A model generated the notes under the pieces. It saw only the letters and a list, made by a program, of their open reading frames with translations. It was not told where the DNA came from and ran no database searches. A program made the position numbers and the translations under genes. Below are positions 7,351 through 16,312 of a stretch of DNA of 48,550 nt, piece by piece. Source of the stretch: CAJKWP01 sp050943075 (GTDB taxonomy: Bacteria > Bacillota > Clostridia > Christensenellales > UBA1242); the NCBI GenBank assembly GCA_050943075.1, contig JBMNOM010000001.1, positions 1 to 48,550 on the forward strand, given 5' to 3'. Positions within the stretch are counted from its first letter, which is position 1. Each line of letters begins with the position of its first letter.

Positions 7351-7359
7351 TGATATAAT
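7351..7359 (+). promoter_or_regulatory. Extended -10 promoter of rlmD-type gene
   Basis: TGATATAAT is identical to the mpg extended -10. The ATG at 7369 begins 10 nt after its last base, so the mRNA leader would be 0-3 nt. Confidence 0.65.
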
Positions 7360-7368
7360 TGAGTTGAT

Positions 7369-8664
7369 ATGAAAATTAAAATTGAAAGATTGGGAATTAA
7401 TGGCGAAGGAATTGCAAGCCTTAATGACGGCAAAATTGGATTTGTTGAATACGCTTTGCCTGGCGAAGTTATTGAAGGCACAATTTACCAAAACAAAGCA
7501 AAATTTTGTAGGGTTAAATTAGAAAGTGTGGAAAAGCCTTCCAAGCACAGAGTGGCTGCTCCATGCCCTTATTTTGGCGTTTGCGGTGGTTGTGATGTGC
7601 AACACATGTATTTTTCTTACCAACTTGAATTTAAAAAACTTAAAGTGCAAGACTGCCTTAAAAAGATTGCAAAAATTGACTTTGATATTAAAGAAATTAT
7701 TAGCGCAAACAGTTATAATTACAGAAACAAAGTTGTTTTTCCAGTTAGGTTTCAAGACGGAAAAACTGTTATTGGCTTATTTAAAAAACAAAGCCACCAA
7801 GTTGTTGAGATTGAAAATTGCTTGATTGCAGACAACAAAATTGTTGAAGCTTTTAAAATTATTAAAAACTATTTGCTTAATTCAAACCTTGTTGGGTTTA
7901 ATGAAAAAACTTTGAAAGGCGATGTTAAATATTTTGTTTTACGTCATATTAGCAATCAAATTTTGTTAACACTTGTTTGCACAAGAAAAATTAATTTTGA
8001 CAACCTTTATGCCATTTTAAAAAGCAATTTTGATGCTGTTGGCTTGTCAATTGTTGTTAGTGACAACAAAGATATTATGTCGGGAAAATATGTGCACATT
8101 GCTGGAATTGAAGCAATTGAACTTGAAGAGTTTGGGATTAAATATTCCATTGATAACAGAGGTTTTTTGCAAGTTAACAATGAAATTAAAACTTTACTTT
8201 ACAAAAGTGTTCTGGAGCAAATTGAAAACAATGATATTGTGATTGACGCATACAGCGGCGCGGGGCTTATGTCTGCTATAATTTCAAAAAAATGCAAAAC
8301 AGTGAGTGCAATTGAAATTAACAAAAGTGCGTGTGAAAGCGCAAAAAACTTGGTTGAAAGAAACAACATTAACAACTTAACAATTTACTGCGCAGATGTT
8401 AAGGAGAAACTTGGTGAATGCATTGAAAAAACAAGCAATCCAGTTGTTATTTTGGACCCACCGCGAGCGGGCTGTGAAAAAGAAGTTTTGCAAATTATTG
8501 AAAACAAAGCAAAGAAAATTGTTTACATTTCATGCGATCCAGCCACTCTTGCAAGAGATTTAAGTTTTTTTAAAACTTATTATAAAATTGACAAAATCAC
8601 CTTGTTTGAAATGTTCCCTCAAACAAGCCATGTTGAAACTTTGGTTGTATTATCGCGCTTGTAA
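7369..8664 (+). CDS. rlmD: 23S rRNA (uracil-C5)-methyltransferase, RlmD/RlmCD type
   Basis: A 431-residue SAM-dependent RNA m5U methyltransferase of the TrmA/RumA family. A TRAM-like RNA-binding segment opens the protein. An iron-sulphur site follows, C66-x5-C72-x2-C75 (CPYFGVCGGC), with the fourth Cys in IENCLIADN near 151. The SAM site includes VIDAYSGAGLMSAIIS, and the substrate loop is LDPPRAGC. The nucleophile is Cys389 in YISCDPATLARDL and the base is Glu423 in TSHVETLVVL. In Firmicutes a single RlmCD enzyme can modify both U747 and U1939, so the exact target is uncertain. No Shine-Dalgarno precedes the ATG; the promoter spacing suggests leaderless initiation. The next terminator is more than 200 nt downstream and is shared with the convergent GLUG gene. 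Confidence 0.9.
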   Translation: MKIKIERLGINGEGIASLNDGKIGFVEYALPGEVIEGTIYQNKAKFCRVKLESVEKPSKHRVAAPCPYFGVCGGCDVQHMYFSYQLEFKKLKVQDCLKKIAKIDFDIKEIISANSYNYRNKVVFPVRFQDGKTVIGLFKKQSHQVVEIENCLIADNKIVEAFKIIKNYLLNSNLVGFNEKTLKGDVKYFVLRHISNQILLTLVCTRKINFDNLYAILKSNFDAVGLSIVVSDNKDIMSGKYVHIAGIEAIELEEFGIKYSIDNRGFLQVNNEIKTLLYKSVLEQIENNDIVIDAYSGAGLMSAIISKKCKTVSAIEINKSACESAKNLVERNNINNLTIYCADVKEKLGECIEKTSNPVVILDPPRAGCEKEVLQIIENKAKKIVYISCDPATLARDLSFFKTYYKIDKITLFEMFPQTSHVETLVVLSRL

Positions 8665-8890
8665 TTTAATGATTAACCCACTGAGAAATATTTGATTTTA
8701 AGCAAAAAATGAGGTCTAAAACATACGCGCAAAACTATTCCCATGTCAAAAAACTTAAATTTAAGCGGAAGAACAAAATAAAAAGCAAGTTAATTAAAAG
8801 CTTGATTAAGCAAGAAAACTTGAATTAAATTTTTAAGGTTTGCTGTATTTATATTTCTTTTTTTAATTTATAAAAAAAACACCAGAAATT

Positions 8891-8925
8891 AAAAAAAGGC
8901 CACACAAATTTTGTGTGGCTTTTTT
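8891..8925. terminator. Bidirectional terminator between rlmD and GLUG gene
   Basis: GGCCACACAAA / TTTGTGTGGC (one bulge) with A- and T-rich flanks. It lies 12 nt past the GLUG gene stop (minus) and about 230 nt past rlmD (plus). The 8665-8890 stretch holds nothing recognisable. Confidence 0.85.
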
Positions 8926-8936
8926 AAACTTTAAAA

Positions 8937-10385
8937 CTAATTCACATAATTTATTATTGTTTTGTATAATTCAAGATTGTAAATGTCTGTTATTTCAATT
9001 AAAGTTGCAATTGAATCATCTTCATTTGTTGCCGCCGCAAATTGCATAAAGGCATTTTGTTTCACCCAGTAATTGTTTTCATATTCAGCTGTTCCGCTAA
9101 AATAGTTCCCAATAATACCGCCAGTAAGCTCTGCTTGTTGGCAAATTGCCATTGAAATGCTGTTTTTAATGTTTCCATTTGAAGTTGCAGCAATTCCGCC
9201 ATTTGAAGAAATGTAATTGTTTGGGTTTTGTTCTGTTATTGCAATTATTGTGTTTTCAAAACTTAAGCAATTTTCAATGTATCCAAAACCAAAACCAGAA
9301 ATTCCGCCTGCATAAGCAGAAGCAGTTTGAGAGTGGCTTTTTATGTCACCATCGTTAATGCTGAATTTAACCAATGTGTTTGTTTGTGCTTGCCCAACAA
9401 TGCCTCCGCCACTTATTGTGTCTAGCCCAGTTAAATTGACATTGCCTTTATTAATTGTGCCATCCACAAGTGCGTTTGATAGTAAATGACCAACAATTCC
9501 ACCCGCCCAAACTCTGCTGTTTGTGGAGTGTGCTGTAATCAACCCAAAGTTTTTTGATTTGTAAATTATACCTTTGCTCTCGTATGAAATTCCGCCTGCC
9601 ATTAACACCCAGTTAAGCCTTTCATTTGTCACAGATAAATTAGCTTTATTGATGCAATTTTTAATTAAACCATTTTGGTCATTAAAGCCACAAATTCCGC
9701 CAACATCTTGATTAACTGCAGTTAAATTAACAAAATTTTTGCCATCTTCAACCCTGCCACTGTTAAAACCAACAATGCCGCCAATGAAGTGCGTTGATTC
9801 AATGTTTAAAGATGAGAATGTGATTTCATTTAAAGCTTTGTTTAAAGAACTTATTTTTACATCTTTGACAATATTATTGTTTTCGCCCACCAATAAGCCA
9901 AAATGTGTGTTTTCAGAGTCAAAAGTTATGTTTATGTTTGTGATAAACAAATCAATATGTTTTATAATTCCAAAATTTTCTTGCGCCACAAAACCAAAAT
10001 TGCTTGTTGAAACAATTGAATCATAATTAACTTTAATATTACCATTTTTAATTACGGCATTTTGGTTTACATGGTTGAAAATTGGTTTGTTTGTTGTTAT
10101 TGTGCGTCCATTTAAGTTGAAATGAGAAGAAAATGAAGAAATTGTTTGTGCTGCAGTGAAATCAATGTTTCGCATAAGTTTTATGTAAGCATTTTCCTTT
10201 TGAAGCGCCCTGTCAAAATCATCAACTGTGTAAATTTTGTAGGGGTTTTGCTGCGTTCCAGTGCCATATTTAAACTCATCAGTTGTGGCAAAAAAAACAA
10301 CTGATGCCATTGCCAAAACAGCACCCACCAATGAAACAACAAATTTCCAATTTGAAAAACTGAAAAATTTATTTCTTTTTATCAT
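8937..10385 (-). CDS. Membrane-anchored GLUG-repeat (beta-helix) exported protein
   Basis: A 482-residue protein. Residues about 13-33 form one hydrophobic segment after a basic start (MIKRNKF), giving an uncleaved anchor or a signal peptide; no lipobox is present. A module heading GTGTQQNPYKIYTVDDF follows, with LMRNIDF, and then repeated GLUG-type units such as IGGIVGFNSG, VGGICGFNDQNG, AGGIVGHLLSN and TGGIIGNYFSG. These are expected to stack as a right-handed beta-helix outside the cell. Its heading module and repeats resemble those in the two giant lipoproteins of this window, so it is a small relative. The ATG follows AAGGAAG. GLUG proteins are linked to adhesion in several bacteria, but no function is proven here. 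Confidence 0.8.
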   Translation of the reverse strand: MIKRNKFFSFSNWKFVVSLVGAVLAMASVVFFATTDEFKYGTGTQQNPYKIYTVDDFDRALQKENAYIKLMRNIDFTAAQTISSFSSHFNLNGRTITTNKPIFNHVNQNAVIKNGNIKVNYDSIVSTSNFGFVAQENFGIIKHIDLFITNINITFDSENTHFGLLVGENNNIVKDVKISSLNKALNEITFSSLNIESTHFIGGIVGFNSGRVEDGKNFVNLTAVNQDVGGICGFNDQNGLIKNCINKANLSVTNERLNWVLMAGGISYESKGIIYKSKNFGLITAHSTNSRVWAGGIVGHLLSNALVDGTINKGNVNLTGLDTISGGGIVGQAQTNTLVKFSINDGDIKSHSQTASAYAGGISGFGFGYIENCLSFENTIIAITEQNPNNYISSNGGIAATSNGNIKNSISMAICQQAELTGGIIGNYFSGTAEYENNYWVKQNAFMQFAAATNEDDSIATLIEITDIYNLELYKTIINYVN

Positions 10386-10428
10386 TCAAACTTCCTTTTT
10401 CCTTATTTATATATTTAATTCTTTGTTA

Positions 10429-10434
10429 ATTATA
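10429..10434 (-). promoter_or_regulatory. Possible -10 of GLUG gene
   Basis: Minus strand TATAAT about 44 nt upstream of the start. A TTAACA occurs 19 bp further up, a weak -35 match. No terminator separates this gene from tlyA upstream, so readthrough from tlyA is also possible. Confidence 0.4.
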
Positions 10435-10496
10435 TAACACATTAAAATTAATTTGTTAAATGAATAACAGCAAATTTGCAAACAAATTTTAATTAA

Positions 10497-11288
10497 TTAT
10501 TTTAATTGTTTAAACGCTTGCTCGATTACATTTTGCAAATCCGGCTTGAAATTTGTGTTTTCGCAACTTAATAAAAGCAAATATTCAACATTGCCATCTC
10601 CACCAACAATTGGTGAATGCGTGAGATTATTAACATAAAAATTGTGTTCGTTCCATTTTTTAATCACTTCATAAAGCACATCATAATGCACTTTTTTGTT
10701 GTTTATTATGCCTTTAAATTTTTTGGCAATGATCGCTCCACACTCAAACTGTGGTTTAACCAAACTGATGATTTGAACATTTTTGTTTTGATAGGTTTGT
10801 TTTAATTTTTCCATCAATAACTTAGTTGAAATAAACGAAACGTCAATTACAATAATTTGAGCGTCCTCAATAATTTGTGGGGCAATGTTTCTAAAATCTG
10901 TTTGCTCGTAAAGAGCAACTTTTTTGTTTTCTTTAATTTTTTTGTGAAGTTGGTCTTTGCCAACATCAATGCAAACAATTTTGCCAACATTTCTTTGCAA
11001 AAGCACATCGGAAAAGCCGCCTGTGGATGAACCAATGTCAACTGCATTTTTGCCCTCCACATCCACGCCAAAAAAATCAAGTGCTTTTTCAAGTTTATAT
11101 GCGCCCCTTGAAACATATTTGGTCACTTCGCCTTGAATTGTGATTTGGTCGGCTGGATTACAAAGAAATGACGCTTTTTTTACAACATTGCCATTAACCA
11201 AAATAACACCATCTTTAATTGCTTTTTGCGCTTTTTCTCTGCTTTCAAAAAAACCTTTGGTTTTTAAAAAGTTGTCAAGCCTTTCCAA
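10497..11288 (-). CDS. tlyA: TlyA-family rRNA 2'-O-methyltransferase
   Basis: A 263-residue protein with an S4 RNA-binding domain (1-60; RLDNFLKTKGFFESREKAQ, DGVILVNG) joined to an FtsJ/RrmJ methyltransferase domain (YVSRGAYKLEKAL, VDIGSSTGGFSDVLLQ, IVIDVSFIS, LVKPQFECG). TlyA enzymes 2'-O-methylate cytidines in 16S and/or 23S rRNA, the modification linked to capreomycin susceptibility in mycobacteria. In many Firmicutes tlyA sits with dxs, xseA or recN, and none of those is here. The TTG start at 11288 is set by GGAGG six nt upstream; no ATG lies near. The promoter is an extended -10 close upstream. Confidence 0.93.
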   Translation of the reverse strand: MERLDNFLKTKGFFESREKAQKAIKDGVILVNGNVVKKASFLCNPADQITIQGEVTKYVSRGAYKLEKALDFFGVDVEGKNAVDIGSSTGGFSDVLLQRNVGKIVCIDVGKDQLHKKIKENKKVALYEQTDFRNIAPQIIEDAQIIVIDVSFISTKLLMEKLKQTYQNKNVQIISLVKPQFECGAIIAKKFKGIINNKKVHYDVLYEVIKKWNEHNFYVNNLTHSPIVGGDGNVEYLLLLSCENTNFKPDLQNVIEQAFKQLK

Positions 11289-11321
11289 TTTCGCCCTCCA
11301 AAATTGTTTTTTAATATGTTA

Positions 11322-11330
11322 ATTATACCA
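11322..11330 (-). promoter_or_regulatory. Extended -10 promoter of tlyA
   Basis: Minus strand TGGTATAAT is a perfect extended -10 without a clear -35. The expected leader is about 27 nt and includes the GGAGG site. Confidence 0.65.
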
Positions 11331-11422
11331 TAAAATGAAGATTTGTATTAAATTAAAATGTTTTTAATTTTAGCAAATTTGCAAATTTTGGTTTAATAAG
11401 ACACTTAATTTTTAACTTGGTA

Positions 11423-11451
11423 TTGCAATTGTGTTTGTTTTGTTTTATAAT
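11423..11451 (+). promoter_or_regulatory. Promoter of HipA-like gene
   Basis: TTGCAA (11423-11428), 17 bp, TATAAT (11446-11451). AGGAG at 11460-11464 lies 8 nt before the GTG start at 11473. Confidence 0.75.
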
Positions 11452-11472
11452 TGTAACATAGGAGAATTGTAG

Positions 11473-12498
11473 GTGCTTTCATTTAACAAAGATGGCAGAA
11501 TTGAAGTGAAATACACTGATATTGCAGACACTTTTAAAGAAACTTCTAGGTTTAACTACACTGGCGGCAAGCTTAACTTTTTGTTTGAGTTTGGTGGCAA
11601 AGTTTTTTATTTTAAAGCCAACGGGCTTTACACTGAAGACCAAAAAGAAGTGCTTGCAACCATTGCTGGAAAACCACTTAACACAAAAATTAGCAAACCT
11701 TTACTTGCAACTTTCACAGACAAAGACGGCGCGGTTTTCGATGGCATTCTTTCCCCTGATTTTGTTAAAGACAGAAAAAACACAGAAGTTGTTCCCTACA
11801 CCAAAATTATTACAGACCACAACAAAGTTTATGTTATTCAAAGCGTGGAATACATAATGAGCGCTGTTAAAGAATTTGCGAAAAACAATAAATTGACAAT
11901 TGACGCTAATCTTGTTAACGATTTGAAACTGCTTGCCTTTTACAACTTTGCAATTGGCCAACAAGATTTTAATTCATCTAACATTGAATTTGCAATTACA
12001 ACTGATGAAAATGGCGTTAAAACAATTTCCTTGTTGCCTACGTTTGACAAAAGCATTAGCCTTTTTAACAAAGTTGATGGCGCGCTTGGAATTATGTATA
12101 TTTCCAACGTGCTTGTTGAAAAAAGACCAGAACTTGCTGTTAATGACTTATACTATTTTATGACACTTTCAAGAGAAGAACATGACCACGGCCAACATTA
12201 CAGAATTTTACATGAACTTGCTTTTGAAATTGGAAAAAACCCTGTTTTGGAAAAAGCATTTATCGCTTACGCAAATTTTGATTTTGAAAAAGAAATTGGA
12301 AAATTTGAAAACACAACTGGTTTTAAATTTGCAGACAAACACAAAAAACGCGCAATTATCTTCTTTAACACAAACAAAAAAATGTTAACTGCAACTGTTT
12401 TAAGACATAATCCAAGAATTAAAGCTGCTTTTGATAAAACAAAAACTAATGATAATTTGATTGAAGACAACACAATTCAAAATGAAGTAGGCTTTTAA
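11473..12498 (+). CDS. Divergent HipA/CtkA-like kinase-fold protein
   Basis: A 341-residue cytoplasmic protein with no signal or membrane segment. It is not closely recognisable, but several parts match the HipA/CtkA serine/threonine-kinase fold. These are a beta strand with Lys in VFYFKAN and a following acidic helix (EDQKEVLATIAG), the GILSPDF segment often seen in Firmicutes HipA-like proteins, and D165-x4-N170 in GQQDFNSSNIEF with D192 in LLPTFDKS. The Asp-x4-Asn spacing equals that of the catalytic Asp and Mg-binding Asn of E. coli HipA, with a later Asp also expected. No HipB-like antitoxin is next to it, so a classic toxin pair is not supported. The GTG start is set by AGGAG. The gene is monocistronic, with its own promoter and terminator. 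The family call is inference. Confidence 0.5.
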   Translation: MLSFNKDGRIEVKYTDIADTFKETSRFNYTGGKLNFLFEFGGKVFYFKANGLYTEDQKEVLATIAGKPLNTKISKPLLATFTDKDGAVFDGILSPDFVKDRKNTEVVPYTKIITDHNKVYVIQSVEYIMSAVKEFAKNNKLTIDANLVNDLKLLAFYNFAIGQQDFNSSNIEFAITTDENGVKTISLLPTFDKSISLFNKVDGALGIMYISNVLVEKRPELAVNDLYYFMTLSREEHDHGQHYRILHELAFEIGKNPVLEKAFIAYANFDFEKEIGKFENTTGFKFADKHKKRAIIFFNTNKKMLTATVLRHNPRIKAAFDKTKTNDNLIEDNTIQNEVGF

Positions 12499-12517
12499 TC
12501 GCTTAAAAAATTAAAAC

Positions 12518-12551
12518 AAAAACAACTTGGTTGATTCCAAGTTGTTTTTTT
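12518..12551 (+). terminator. Terminator of HipA-like gene
   Basis: AAACAACTTGG / CCAAGTTGTTT with a 6-nt loop and T7 tail. Confidence 0.85.
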
Positions 12552-12704
12552 GTGTTAAACATTTTGTTTTTGTTTTGCAATATTGCTTTTAATTTTTCAA
12601 ATTTTAATTTACATTTACTAACTTTGTTATTTTAAATTTTAACTTAAAATAATTAATTTTTTTAATAATTTAATAAAAAACATATAAAAAACGCTTAAAA
12701 ACAT

Positions 12705-12735
12705 AAAAAAAAGTGAATTTTACTTCACTTTTTTT
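12705..12735 (-). terminator. Terminator of rpoBC operon
   Basis: AAAAAAAGTGAA / TTCACTTTTTTT with a 6-nt loop, 29 nt past the rpoC stop. The T-run also exists on the plus strand. Confidence 0.8.
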
Positions 12736-12764
12736 AAATTTTATTTTTTAATCATTTTTATTGA

Positions 12765-15700
12765 TTATGCGTTATCTGCATTTTTAAGTTCAACTTCCAC
12801 AGGCATAATTGCTCTGTATTTTTTGAGCCCTGTTCCTGCTGGGATGAGTTTACCAATGATGATGTTTTCTTTAAGACCAGTTAAGTTGTCTGTTTTACCT
12901 TTGATTGCTGCATCTGTTAAAACTCTTGAGGTTTCTTGGAATGATGCTGCTGAAAGGAATGATTCTGTGCTTAATGACGCTTTTGTAATTCCCAAGAGAA
13001 TTCTCTTTGCCATTGCAGGAACTTTTCCTTCTTGCAAAATTCTTTCGTTTTCAGCTTCATAAACCATGATGTCACAAATTTCGCCTGGAAGCAAGTTTGT
13101 GTCGCCTGAACTTTCAACTTTAACTTTCTTAAGCATTTGACGAATGATAACTTCAATGTGTTTGTCGTTAATTTTAACGTCTTGTGCTCTATAAACTGAG
13201 ATAACTTCTTTAAGAAGATAGTCTTGAAGACCACGCACACCTTTAATTCTTAAGAGTTCTGAAGGGTTGATTGAACCATCTGTAATTTGTGTGCCAGGTT
13301 CAACTGTATCGCCTGTTTTAACTTTTAAGAAAGCAGGTTTTTTAATTGATAATTCAACTGGGTCGTTGTCTGTTAAAATTGTCACAACAAATTCTTTTGC
13401 TTCTTCTTTAACTTTAACTGTTCCAGCAACTTCTGAAATGATTGCTTCACCTTTTGGTCTTCTTGCTTCAAAAATTTCTTCAACACGAGGAAGACCTTTT
13501 GTGATATCGGCAGCAACCGCCACACCACCAGTGTGGAAAGTTCTCATTGTAAGCTGTGTACCTGGTTCACCAATACTTTGAGCGGCAATAACACCAACTG
13601 CTTCACCAACTGGAACAACATCTTTGCCTGCCATGTTTCTGCCATAACATTTAGCACAAACACCGCTTTTTGCACGGCAAGTTAAAAGTGTTCTAATTGC
13701 AACTGTTTTAATCCCAGCAGCTGTAATTTGTTTTGCTTGCACTGGGGAAATCATTGTGTTTGCTTCAACAATGGTTTCTTTTGTTTTTGGATCGATAACT
13801 TTGTCAACTGCAAATCTGCCAACAATTCTTTCTTCAAGTGTTTCAATTACAGAGCCGTCAATAACAAGATCTGAAATAAATGCACCTTTAACTTTTTCCC
13901 CTCTTGTTTCAAAGCAGTCTTCTTCGTTTACAACAACTTCGTGTGAGATGTCAACAAGTCTTCTTGTTAAATAACCTGAGTCAGCTGTTTTAAGCGCTGT
14001 ATCTGCAAGACCTTTTCTGCCACCACGAGATGACAAGAAGTATTCAAGTGGAGTAAGACCTTTAGAGAAGTTTGATCTAACAGGAATATCAACTTTTTGG
14101 CCTGATGTGTTGCTCATAATACCACGCATTCCCGCAATACTATTTAATTGCACCGCATTACCTCTGGCTTGTGATGAAATCATCATCTTAATTGGGTTTG
14201 CATCTTCCAAGTGTTCAAACACTAAGTCTTGCACTTGTTTTGTTGCAGCATTCCAAAGTTGAATGTTCGCTGTTAATTTTTCGTCGTTTGTAATGAGCCC
14301 TCTTTGAAGAAGTTTTTCGTTTTCCATAACTTTTTCTTCAGTTGCTTTCAACACTACTTGTTTCTTTGGTGGCTCAGCCATATCGAATGCGTTAATTGTG
14401 ATAACGCCAAGTGTTGAATATTTATAACCAAGTTCTTTAAGTTTGTCAACCACGATGGCGCACTCTGTTGTGCCGTGTTTGTCAAATGTTAAACTTGTAA
14501 TTTTCTTAAGTTCGCTTTTTTTAACTGGCATGTTAATTTCAAGATCTAACATATTTTCTGGTTTTGATCTGTCTGTGAAACCAAGGTCTTGTGGGAAAGC
14601 TTTATTGAAAATAATTCTTCCAAGAGTTGTTTGCAAGCGTTTTGAATACACTTTGCCATCAATTTCTTTTTCAACTCTAACCATAATTTCAGCTTGAAGA
14701 TCAAGTTCGCCAGTTTGGTATGCAATCATTGCTTCTTGTTCATTTGCGTAAATGCTTCCTGCACCAAGAGCATCTTTTTTGGACATTGTTAAATAATAAC
14801 ATCCAATAACGATATCTTGCGCTGGTGTAATGATTGGTTCACCATCAGACAACTTCAAAATGTTGTTGCTTGCAAGCATTAATGTTCTTGCTTCTGTTCT
14901 TGCATCAATGCTAAGCGGAATATGGATTGGCATTTGGTCACCGTCGAAGTCAGCGTTAAAGCCCGCACACACAGATGGGTGAAGTTTAATTGCCTTACCT
15001 TCAACAAGCACTGGTTCAAACGCTTGCACAGAAAGTCTGTGAAGTGTTGGAGCACGGTTTAAAAGCACTGGGTGATCTTTAATCACTTCTGCCAAAACGT
15101 CCCAAACAATTGGTTTTTCTCTTTCAATTAAACGTTTTGCACTTTTAATGTTGTGTGATTGGTTAAGTTCCACAAGGCGTTTAATAATGAAAGGTTTGAA
15201 GAGTTCAAGCGCCATTTCTTTTGGCACACCGCATTGGTAGATTTTTAGTTCTGGACCAACAACGATAACTGAACGGCCTGAATAGTCAACTCTTTTACCA
15301 AGCAAGTTTTGACGGAATCTACCTTGTTTACCAACAAGCATTGCTGTTAATGATTTCAAATCTCTTGCTTTTGAGCCTTGAACAGCTTTACCTCTTTTAC
15401 CATTATCAATTAAAGCATCAACTGCTTCTTGAAGCATTCGCTTTTCGTTTCTAATGATAACATCAGGTGCTCCAAGTTCGATAAGTTTTTTAAGGCGGTT
15501 ATTTCTATTAATAACTCTTCTGTATAAGTCGTTTAAGTCGCTTGTTGCAAATCTGCCACCATCAAGTTGCACCATTGGACGTAATTCTGGTGGTAAAACT
15601 GGAATAACGTCAAGCACCATCCATTCTGGTTTGTTTTTGCTGATTAAGAACGCTTCAACAACGTCAAGTTTTTTAATTGCTTTAACTCTCTTTTGACCTT

Positions 15701-16298
15701 TTGCGGTTAAAAGTTGTTCTTTAAGCTCTTTGCTTTCTTTTTCCAAGTCAACTTGTGAAAGCAATTTTTTCATAGCTTCAGCACCCATGCCAGCAACAAA
15801 GCTGTTTGGACCAAATTTTTCAATTGCTTCACGATATTCTTTATCTGTAATAATTTGTTTATACACAAAATCTGTGTTTTTTGGATCAATCACGATGTAG
15901 TTAACATAATACACAACTTGTTCAAGAATTTTTGGGCTGATGTCAAGCAATGTTCCAATTCTTGAAGGAATGCTTCTTAAGAACCAAATATGTGTGACTG
16001 AAGCAGCAAGTTCAATGTGTCCCATTCTTTCTCTTCTAACCTTGCTTACTGTCACTTCAACGCCACATTTGTCACAAATCACACCTTTATATCTGATGCG
16101 TTTGTATTTTCCACAATGACATTCCCAGTTTTTTCTTGGCCCGAAAATTCTTTCACAGAAAAGCCCGTCTTTTTCAGGCTTTTGTGTTCTGTAATTGATT
16201 GTTTCTGGTTTTGTGACTTCACCATGAGACCATTCTCTTATTTTTTCTGGTGATGCGATTCCAATTTTTATGGAATCAAAATTGTTTAATTCAAACAT
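12765..16298 (-). CDS. rpoC: DNA-directed RNA polymerase subunit beta'
   Basis: A 1,177-residue catalytic subunit of RNA polymerase. The N-terminal zinc site is C60-x-C62...C75-x2-C78 (CHCGKYKR, ICDKCGVEVT). The Mg-binding NADFDGDQM lies near residue 450. The bridge and trigger region carries GLADTALKTADSGYLTRRLVD, and the second zinc site uses CRAKSGVCAKCYGRN near 873-887 with an earlier Cys in NEEDCFETRG. Length is normal for Firmicutes. One oddity is SQARG at residues 709-713, where most bacteria have SGARG. It starts 14 nt after the rpoB stop, with AGGAG before its ATG, so the two are co-transcribed. No rpsL, rpsG or fusA follows. Confidence 0.98.
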   Translation of the reverse strand: MFELNNFDSIKIGIASPEKIREWSHGEVTKPETINYRTQKPEKDGLFCERIFGPRKNWECHCGKYKRIRYKGVICDKCGVEVTVSKVRRERMGHIELAASVTHIWFLRSIPSRIGTLLDISPKILEQVVYYVNYIVIDPKNTDFVYKQIITDKEYREAIEKFGPNSFVAGMGAEAMKKLLSQVDLEKESKELKEQLLTAKGQKRVKAIKKLDVVEAFLISKNKPEWMVLDVIPVLPPELRPMVQLDGGRFATSDLNDLYRRVINRNNRLKKLIELGAPDVIIRNEKRMLQEAVDALIDNGKRGKAVQGSKARDLKSLTAMLVGKQGRFRQNLLGKRVDYSGRSVIVVGPELKIYQCGVPKEMALELFKPFIIKRLVELNQSHNIKSAKRLIEREKPIVWDVLAEVIKDHPVLLNRAPTLHRLSVQAFEPVLVEGKAIKLHPSVCAGFNADFDGDQMPIHIPLSIDARTEARTLMLASNNILKLSDGEPIITPAQDIVIGCYYLTMSKKDALGAGSIYANEQEAMIAYQTGELDLQAEIMVRVEKEIDGKVYSKRLQTTLGRIIFNKAFPQDLGFTDRSKPENMLDLEINMPVKKSELKKITSLTFDKHGTTECAIVVDKLKELGYKYSTLGVITINAFDMAEPPKKQVVLKATEEKVMENEKLLQRGLITNDEKLTANIQLWNAATKQVQDLVFEHLEDANPIKMMISSQARGNAVQLNSIAGMRGIMSNTSGQKVDIPVRSNFSKGLTPLEYFLSSRGGRKGLADTALKTADSGYLTRRLVDISHEVVVNEEDCFETRGEKVKGAFISDLVIDGSVIETLEERIVGRFAVDKVIDPKTKETIVEANTMISPVQAKQITAAGIKTVAIRTLLTCRAKSGVCAKCYGRNMAGKDVVPVGEAVGVIAAQSIGEPGTQLTMRTFHTGGVAVAADITKGLPRVEEIFEARRPKGEAIISEVAGTVKVKEEAKEFVVTILTDNDPVELSIKKPAFLKVKTGDTVEPGTQITDGSINPSELLRIKGVRGLQDYLLKEVISVYRAQDVKINDKHIEVIIRQMLKKVKVESSGDTNLLPGEICDIMVYEAENERILQEGKVPAMAKRILLGITKASLSTESFLSAASFQETSRVLTDAAIKGKTDNLTGLKENIIIGKLIPAGTGLKKYRAIMPVEVELKNADNA

Positions 16299-16312
16299 CT
16301 TGTTTGCTCCTA

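Noticed and set aside
11473..12498. A hipBA toxin-antitoxin pair
   Set aside because: No helix-turn-helix antitoxin gene is adjacent on either side; both flanks hold a terminator or an unrelated gene.
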